Source: Candidatus Binatia bacterium
Lineage (GTDB): Bacteria > Desulfobacterota > Binatia > Bin18
Assembly: GCA_951812575.1 (NCBI GenBank)
Contig: OX638322.1
Location: 4,654,501 to 4,718,500, forward strand
DNA length: 64,000 nucleotides
Direction: 5' to 3'
Below, piece after piece: positions 59,116 through 64,000 of the stretch; positions within the stretch are counted from its first letter, which is position 1; each line of letters opens with the position of its first letter. The notes under the pieces were generated by a model, which did not search any database, was not told where the DNA came from, and saw only the letters and a list, made by a program, of their open reading frames with translations. The position numbers and the translations under genes were made by a program.

Positions 59116-60288
59116 ATGCGCAAAGAGATACTCACCGCCCGCTTGGCCGAGGTGAAAGAGAGTGGCTTGTACCGTCGCTTACGTGCAGTCGAGAGCGCTC
59201 AGGACGCGGCCATTATCCTTGAAGGCCAAGAGGTGTTGCTGTTTTCTTCCAACAACTACCTGGGTTTGGCCAATCACCCGGCCCTCAAACGGGCGGCCCA
59301 AGAGGCGATTGAGCGGTACGGCTGTGGCAGTGGCGCTTCGCGTCTGATTTCCGGTTCTATGGCCGTCCATCACGAGTTGGAACACCGTCTCGCCGCACTC
59401 AAAAAAACGGAAGCTGCTCTTGTTTTTCCGACGGGCTATCACGCCAATATCGGGGTGCTGTCGGCCCTGATGGGACCGGACGATACGATCTTGAGCGACA
59501 GCCTGAACCACGCCAGCATCATTGACGGCTGCCGCCTGTCACGGGCTGATACTCGGGTCTATCGTCACGCTGACACCGAGCATCTGGGTGAACTGCTGAA
59601 AGCCTGCCCAGCGACCGGCCAGCGCCTGATTGTGACGGACAGCGTGTTCAGCATGGACGGCGACCTGGCTCCACTGACGGAGATTATTGCCCTGGCCCGG
59701 CAGTATGACGCCTGGGTGATGGTTGATGAGGCCCACGCGACCGGCGTGTTCGGATCGCACGGCGGCGGCCTGGTTGAAGAACTCGGCCTGACCGAAGAGG
59801 TCGATATCCAGATGGGAACCCTGGGGAAGGCACTGGGCTGCGTGGGGGCCTTTGTGGCTGGCAGTCACGAGCTGATTGATTGGCTGGTGAATCGGGCGCG
59901 GAGTTTCATCTATACCACGGCGATTCCGCCCGCGGTTGCGGCGTCGGTACTCGCCGCCCTCGATATTGTGGAGCAAGAGCCCGAGCGACGACAGCGGTTA
60001 TGGGCCAACACCCGGGTGTTGGCGGACGGACTCCGCTCGCTCGGCTATACGCTGGGCACGACCCACTCGCAGATTCTGCCGGTCATCATCGGCGAGGCAT
60101 GCGAGACAATGAGCGTGGCCGCTGCTATCCTCCAGCGTGGCGTCTTTGCCCACGGCATCCGTCCGCCAACCGTTCCGGAAGGCACCTCGCGCATTCGCGT
60201 GACTCCCATGGCAACCCACACCCAGGACCACCTGTCGCGCACGCTGGACGCTTTTGCCGCGGCTGGCAAGGAGATCGGGATTCGATGA
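59116..60288 (+). CDS. bioF: 8-amino-7-oxononanoate synthase
   Basis: 390 residues. It condenses pimeloyl-ACP or -CoA with L-alanine, using PLP. LLFSSNNYLGLANHPALKRA, GYHANIGVLSALMG, VDEAHATGVFGSHGGG and the PLP Lys in MGTLGKALGCVGAFVAG are all present, and the tail ends with TLDAFAAAGKEIG. First gene of the complete biotin operon here; its stop overlaps bioA by four bases. The start codon ATG 59116 has no strong ribosome site. Confidence 0.94.
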   Translation: MRKEILTARLAEVKESGLYRRLRAVESAQDAAIILEGQEVLLFSSNNYLGLANHPALKRAAQEAIERYGCGSGASRLISGSMAVHHELEHRLAALKKTEAALVFPTGYHANIGVLSALMGPDDTILSDSLNHASIIDGCRLSRADTRVYRHADTEHLGELLKACPATGQRLIVTDSVFSMDGDLAPLTEIIALARQYDAWVMVDEAHATGVFGSHGGGLVEELGLTEEVDIQMGTLGKALGCVGAFVAGSHELIDWLVNRARSFIYTTAIPPAVAASVLAALDIVEQEPERRQRLWANTRVLADGLRSLGYTLGTTHSQILPVIIGEACETMSVAAAILQRGVFAHGIRPPTVPEGTSRIRVTPMATHTQDHLSRTLDAFAAAGKEIGIR

Positions 60289-61640
60289 GCGCCCCGTCAT
60301 ATGCAGACCTCAAAGCCTGGGATCATGCCTATGTGTGGCATCCGTTTACCCAGATGCAGGACTGGTTGCAGGAAGACCCGATTATTATTGCCAGGGGCGA
60401 GGGCAATTATGTGATTGATGTCAACGGTAAGCGCTATCTGGACGGGGTCTCCTCGTTATGGTGCAACGTGCATGGCCATACCCATCCCCGCCTCAACAGG
60501 GCCATTACCGAGCAGGTCAACCAAATCTCGCATTCGACCATGCTCGGGCTGGCCAATATCCCGTCTATCCTGCTGGCGAAGAAACTGGTTGAGTTGGCAC
60601 CGTCCGGGCTGACCCGCGTGTTCTATTCGGATGCGGGTGCCACCGCCACGGAAATCGCACTCAAACTGGCGTTTCAGTACTGGCAGTTACGCGGGGAAGC
60701 CCGGCGCACGAAATTTGCCTCATTAGTCGAAGCCTACCACGGCGATACTCTGGGCGCGGTCAGCGTGGGCTACTCCGAACTCTTTCATCATTTCTATCGA
60801 CCCCTTTTGGCGGATACCGTCCGACTGACCCCGCCGCATGTGTTTCGCTTTGTCCGCGGCATGCCGGCCGAGCGGGCGCTGGCCGCGGCCCAGGAAGAAG
60901 CCGAACATACCCTCGCCCGGCAGCACGCCGAGCTGGCAGCCGTGATTATAGAACCCCTCATGCAGGGCGCGGCCGGGATGTGGGCACATCCGGTCGAATA
61001 CGTGCGCACCCTGCGCCAGCTCACGCGTCAGTACGGCATCCTCCTGATCTGTGACGAAGTGGCCACCGGGTTTGGTCGCACCGGGAAAATGTTCGCCTGC
61101 GAACATGCCGCTATCAACCCGGACTTGTTCTGTCTGGCCAAGGGCATTACCGGCGGCTATCTGCCACTCGCGGCCACCCTGGCCACCGAGGAAATTTTTT
61201 CCGCCTTTCTCGCACCCTACGAAGAGTTCAAGACTTTCTTTCATGGCCATACGTATACCGGTAATCCCGTGGCCTGCGCCGCGGCCCTGGCCAGCCTGGA
61301 GGTTTTTGCCGAAGAGCAGGTCCTTGAGCATCTGCAGCCCAAGATTGCCCTGTTGACCCAACGCCTCCGGACCGATATCGCCCCCCTCTCCCATGTGGCC
61401 GACATTCGACAGTGGGGCATGATGGTCGGGATCGAATTGATACGCGACCCGGCCAACAAGATCGCTTATGATCCCGCCGAGAAGATCGGCATTCGGGTCA
61501 TCCAGGAAGCGCGCAAACATGGCGTGATGATTCGACCGTTGGGTAGCATCATCATTCTCATGCCGCCGCTCAGCATTACCGAGGACGAATTGTCACACTT
61601 GCTCGATGTCGTCCACACCGCCATTCAGACCGTCACATGA
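60285..61640 (+). CDS. bioA: Adenosylmethionine-8-amino-7-oxononanoate aminotransferase
   Basis: 451 residues, overlapping bioF (ATGA). YVWHPFTQMQDW near the N-terminus is the typical BioA substrate loop. The PLP site is in ICDEVATGFGRTGKMFACEH and the Lys in LAKGITGGYLPLAATLA. It uses S-adenosylmethionine as amino donor to make 7,8-diaminononanoate. Length fits. It overlaps bioD by four bases. Confidence 0.96.
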   Translation: MSAPSYADLKAWDHAYVWHPFTQMQDWLQEDPIIIARGEGNYVIDVNGKRYLDGVSSLWCNVHGHTHPRLNRAITEQVNQISHSTMLGLANIPSILLAKKLVELAPSGLTRVFYSDAGATATEIALKLAFQYWQLRGEARRTKFASLVEAYHGDTLGAVSVGYSELFHHFYRPLLADTVRLTPPHVFRFVRGMPAERALAAAQEEAEHTLARQHAELAAVIIEPLMQGAAGMWAHPVEYVRTLRQLTRQYGILLICDEVATGFGRTGKMFACEHAAINPDLFCLAKGITGGYLPLAATLATEEIFSAFLAPYEEFKTFFHGHTYTGNPVACAAALASLEVFAEEQVLEHLQPKIALLTQRLRTDIAPLSHVADIRQWGMMVGIELIRDPANKIAYDPAEKIGIRVIQEARKHGVMIRPLGSIIILMPPLSITEDELSHLLDVVHTAIQTVT

Positions 61641-62344
61641 CCAGCCTATTTATCACCGGTACGGATACCGGCATCGGCAAGACCCTGGTCGGCTGTGGCA
61701 TTGCCGCGGCCCTGACCGCCCAAGGCAAGCGGGTGGGCGTGCTCAAACCGGCAGAAACGGGCTGCGACAGACGAGACGGGGCCTTATACCCGGACGACGC
61801 TATGCGCCTAGTCGGCTATGCCCAGAGCAAGTTACCGATTGAGACTGTGTGCCCCTACCGTTTTTCCCCGCCGGTCGCTCCAAGCGTAGCAGCAGAGCAG
61901 GTCGGCGTAACCATTCAGCCGGAGCGGATTATCGAACTGTTTCATACGATTGCCGACCAACACGATGTGACGCTGGTAGAGGGCGCCGGCGGCTTGCTGG
62001 TGCCGCTCGTGGGCGGCTATTCATTTGCCGACCTAGCTCGTGATCTCGGCATTCCGATTCTCGTCGTGGTCGGCTCAAAGCTCGGCGCGTTGAATCATAC
62101 CCTGCTGACGCTGCACTGCATTGCGGCCCGCGCGTTACCCCTGGCCGGCTATACCCTCAACCATCCGACCCCGGCTACGGATGACGCCATCACAACCAAC
62201 GCCGTGACCTTGGCCGGCCTGACCGATGTGCCGTGCCGGGGCATTATTCCCCATCTTTCGTTGAGCGAGGATATCGACCGGGATCGTGTGATGCTGAGCG
62301 AGCTGTTCGCCACAGCAGTTGATCTTCCTGGACTGCTCGGATAG
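61637..62344 (+). CDS. bioD: Dethiobiotin synthetase
   Basis: 235 residues, overlapping bioA (ATGA). The P-loop FITGTDTGIGKTLVGCGIA, KPAETGCDRRDG, and VEGAGGLLVPLVGGYSFADL define BioD. It closes the ureido ring of dethiobiotin with ATP and CO2. Cytosolic. Confidence 0.95.
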   Translation: MTSLFITGTDTGIGKTLVGCGIAAALTAQGKRVGVLKPAETGCDRRDGALYPDDAMRLVGYAQSKLPIETVCPYRFSPPVAPSVAAEQVGVTIQPERIIELFHTIADQHDVTLVEGAGGLLVPLVGGYSFADLARDLGIPILVVVGSKLGALNHTLLTLHCIAARALPLAGYTLNHPTPATDDAITTNAVTLAGLTDVPCRGIIPHLSLSEDIDRDRVMLSELFATAVDLPGLLG

Positions 62345-62385
62345 AGCAGAGTCCTGCTCAGCACGTTTTGACGGAAAGGGAAAGC

Positions 62386-63396
62386 ATGAACAATTTCTCG
62401 CACTTCGCGACCCAATCACTAGCTGGCGAGTTACTATCGCGTGAAGACGCCTTCGCTGTTTTACGCACAACCGACGAGGAGTTATCCGACCTGCTGCATG
62501 CGGCCTTCACCGTGCGGGAAAAGTTCTTTGGACGAAAAGTCAAGATTTGTGTCTTACAAAACGCGCGCAGCGGCTTATGCCCGGAAGATTGCAATTACTG
62601 TTCACAATCCTCCATCTCCAAAGCTCCGATTGACAAATACCGTCTTCTCTCATCGAACGAACTGCTTGCCGGTGCACGCAAGGCGGCCCAGGCCGGTGCG
62701 CGGCGTTATTGCATGGTCGCCAGCGGACGTGGCCCCAGCGAGCGCGATGTTGCTCATCTGACCGCGGCGACACGTCAGATCAAAGCCGAGTTTCCCGGCC
62801 TGGAGATTTGTGTCTCTCTGGGGCTCATGAGTGAACCCCAGGCCCGCGCACTCAAAGACTCGGGTGTCGGCTGGGTCAACCACAACCTCAACACCAGCCG
62901 TGAGTTCTACGCGGAGATCTGCTCAACGCATACCTATGAGGATCGGGTTGAGACCGTCAAAAACGTCAAGCGAGCCGGGTTATCCACGTGTAGCGGCGGT
63001 ATTATCGGCATGGGTGAAAAAGACGAGGACATCGTTGAGTTAGCCTACGCCGTCCGGGCGCTGGGCATTGACTCCGTGCCGGTCAATTTCCTGTATCCCA
63101 TTGACGGTACGCCCCTCGGTTCGCGTAAGGATTTCAATCCCGTTCGCGGTCTCAAGGCACTCTGTCTGATGCGCTTCCTGAATCCGCGCAGCGAAATCCG
63201 TATGGCTGCGGGACGCGAACTCTACCTCGGCCAATGGTCGGGTCTGGCCTTCTATCCGGCGAACTCGATTTTTGTCGAGGGCTATCTCACCACTCCGGGC
63301 CAGCAGGCCCAGGACGCCCATCAACTCGTTGAAGCCGCCGGGTTTGAGGTGGAGCAGCAAGACACGCCGGGTGCAGACGCGCATAGCGGCGTGTAG
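62386..63396 (+). CDS. bioB: Biotin synthase
   Basis: 336 residues from ATG 62386 behind GGAAAGGGAAAG. Radical-SAM cluster Cys-x3-Cys-x2-Cys in LCPEDCNYCSQSS, with YCMVASGRGPSERD, ICVSLGLMSEPQARAL, GIIGMGEKDEDIVELA, and LNPRSEIRMAAGRELYLGQW with the Arg of the 2Fe-2S site. It inserts sulfur into dethiobiotin. It is the last gene of the bioFADB operon. An in-frame TTG at 62368 is less likely as a start. Confidence 0.96.
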   Translation: MNNFSHFATQSLAGELLSREDAFAVLRTTDEELSDLLHAAFTVREKFFGRKVKICVLQNARSGLCPEDCNYCSQSSISKAPIDKYRLLSSNELLAGARKAAQAGARRYCMVASGRGPSERDVAHLTAATRQIKAEFPGLEICVSLGLMSEPQARALKDSGVGWVNHNLNTSREFYAEICSTHTYEDRVETVKNVKRAGLSTCSGGIIGMGEKDEDIVELAYAVRALGIDSVPVNFLYPIDGTPLGSRKDFNPVRGLKALCLMRFLNPRSEIRMAAGRELYLGQWSGLAFYPANSIFVEGYLTTPGQQAQDAHQLVEAAGFEVEQQDTPGADAHSGV

Positions 63397-63493
63397 GCCC
63401 TCCCTCTGCATCTCCTCCTCTCTTCCATCTCACGTCCAGGAACTTGAGCAGTCTCGGCATAGCTGGTAGGCGTGCCAGGGAGGGGGATATCCT

Positions 63494-64000
63494 ATGCGTA
63501 CGTCTGTGTATTGGCTCGTCACTGCCTGTCTGGTGCTCTTGAGCGTTCCGACGCAAGCCGAAGAAAAGAAGCCGGCTATTCGCTTTGGCCTGCAAGTCGC
63601 GCAACAGCAAACCACGGTCGAAGAACTCAAGGACGTGTGGCAGGAAGCCGAGGCCCTGGGTTTCGATACCTTGTGGGTGAACGATCACCTGCTGCCCAGC
63701 GTGGGTCCGTCAGACGGGGCCATGCTTGAGTCCTGGACCTTGCTCGGGGCAATGGCGGCCTCCACCTCAAAAATCCAGATTGGCTGTATGGTGACCAGCA
63801 ATACCTTTCGCCATCCGTCCATCCTGGCAAAAATGGCAGCCACGGTGGATCATCTGAGCAACGGCCGGCTTATTTTCGGGATTGGTTCGGGCTGGTTCAA
63901 ACGTGAGCACGAAGCCTATGGGATCGAGTTCTCCACAATGAAAGGCCGCGCCCAGCGTCTGGACGAAGCGCTGCACGTGATTACCGCGCTCTGGCAAGCC
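63494..64000 (+). CDS. LLM class flavin-dependent oxidoreductase with signal peptide, 3' partial
   Basis: 169 residues are visible before the window ends. ATG 63494 follows AGGGAGGGGG. Residues 1-22 form a Sec signal (MRTSVYWLVTACLVLLSVPT, cut after QA). Then the luciferase-like barrel begins: IRFGLQVAQQQTTVEELKD, FDTLWVNDHLLPSVG, and LSNGRLIFGIGSGWFKREHE, as in F420-type members. Export is unusual for this superfamily because reduced flavin is cytosolic. The C-terminal half lies outside. Confidence 0.85.
   Translation, partial: MRTSVYWLVTACLVLLSVPTQAEEKKPAIRFGLQVAQQQTTVEELKDVWQEAEALGFDTLWVNDHLLPSVGPSDGAMLESWTLLGAMAASTSKIQIGCMVTSNTFRHPSILAKMAATVDHLSNGRLIFGIGSGWFKREHEAYGIEFSTMKGRAQRLDEALHVITALWQA

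Noticed and set aside
1..64000. tRNA, rRNA, riboswitch or prophage genes
   Set aside because: I looked through the intergenic stretches and saw no cloverleaf, known riboswitch core or phage structural gene. A covariance-model scan would be decisive.

Overview
This window looks like chromosome from a GC-rich, metabolically versatile Gram-negative bacterium. The evidence is the order rpmE2-prfA-prmC-murA-his, familiar from deltaproteobacterial-type genomes; a lipoprotein with a twin-arginine signal; several other exported proteins; and many flavin-dependent luciferase-like monooxygenase (LLM) genes, GSTs, a BKACE enzyme and HyuA/HyuB genes. A Desulfobacterota-, Tectomicrobia- or Binatota-like environmental lineage is a reasonable guess, but this is inference from gene content and no 16S rRNA is present. 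I saw no rRNA, tRNA, CRISPR array or prophage.

Layout. 1-8 kb: tail of a sodium/solute symporter, then an accessory strip with toxin-antitoxin relics, a coiled-coil DUF1640-type gene with in-frame 33-nt repeats, an exported ankyrin protein divergent from an XRE regulator, two HicB-like antitoxins without HicA, a GST, a DEAD-box helicase, a GNAT and a retropepsin-like protein. 8-20 kb: an LLM/hydrolase/VOC cassette, a ChaC-type cyclotransferase, an exported quinoprotein with an unclear start codon, a TIGR03084-type protein, an SDR with Phe in place of the catalytic Tyr, a VapBC-type pair, a second LLM, a CvfB-type protein, a GST-fold protein, a group II truncated haemoglobin and an M24 peptidase.

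20.5-36.3 kb: conserved core. rpmE2, prfA, prmC (with an 18-nt repeat tract), murA, hisD and hisB run together without hisG. A catabolic island follows (Rieske oxygenase; then on the minus strand an LLM, amidohydrolase, YghU-type GST, crotonase and methyltransferase). hisH and hisA come next, then a CBS protein and a YiiX-like hydrolase, then hisF. The histidine operon is therefore broken up by unrelated genes.

36-47 kb: BKACE plus a CinA-like gene, a phosphoesterase, a Tat-lipoprotein aldo/keto reductase with ferredoxin-type cysteines, moaC, a decayed zone (ankyrin relic, dispersed palindromes, truncated and frameshifted IS630 transposase), a Lys/Ala-rich histone H1-like protein, a 3-hydroxyisobutyrate-dehydrogenase-type reductase, an orphan histidine kinase behind a perfect palindrome, and another LLM. 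47-55 kb: two hyuA genes and one hyuB, with a membrane-anchored metallophosphoesterase between them. 55-57 kb: a second antitoxin-rich strip (ribbon-helix-helix protein, HigBA with a palindromic operator over the higB start, YgiT-type zinc finger). 57-64 kb: a minus-strand LLM/SnoaL/thioesterase operon, a complete bioF-bioA-bioD-bioB operon, and the start of an LLM protein that carries a signal peptide.

Taken together, core biosynthesis and translation genes are interleaved with catabolic cassettes rich in LLM oxidoreductases and with two strips of partly decayed toxin-antitoxin genes bordered by dispersed palindromic repeats.
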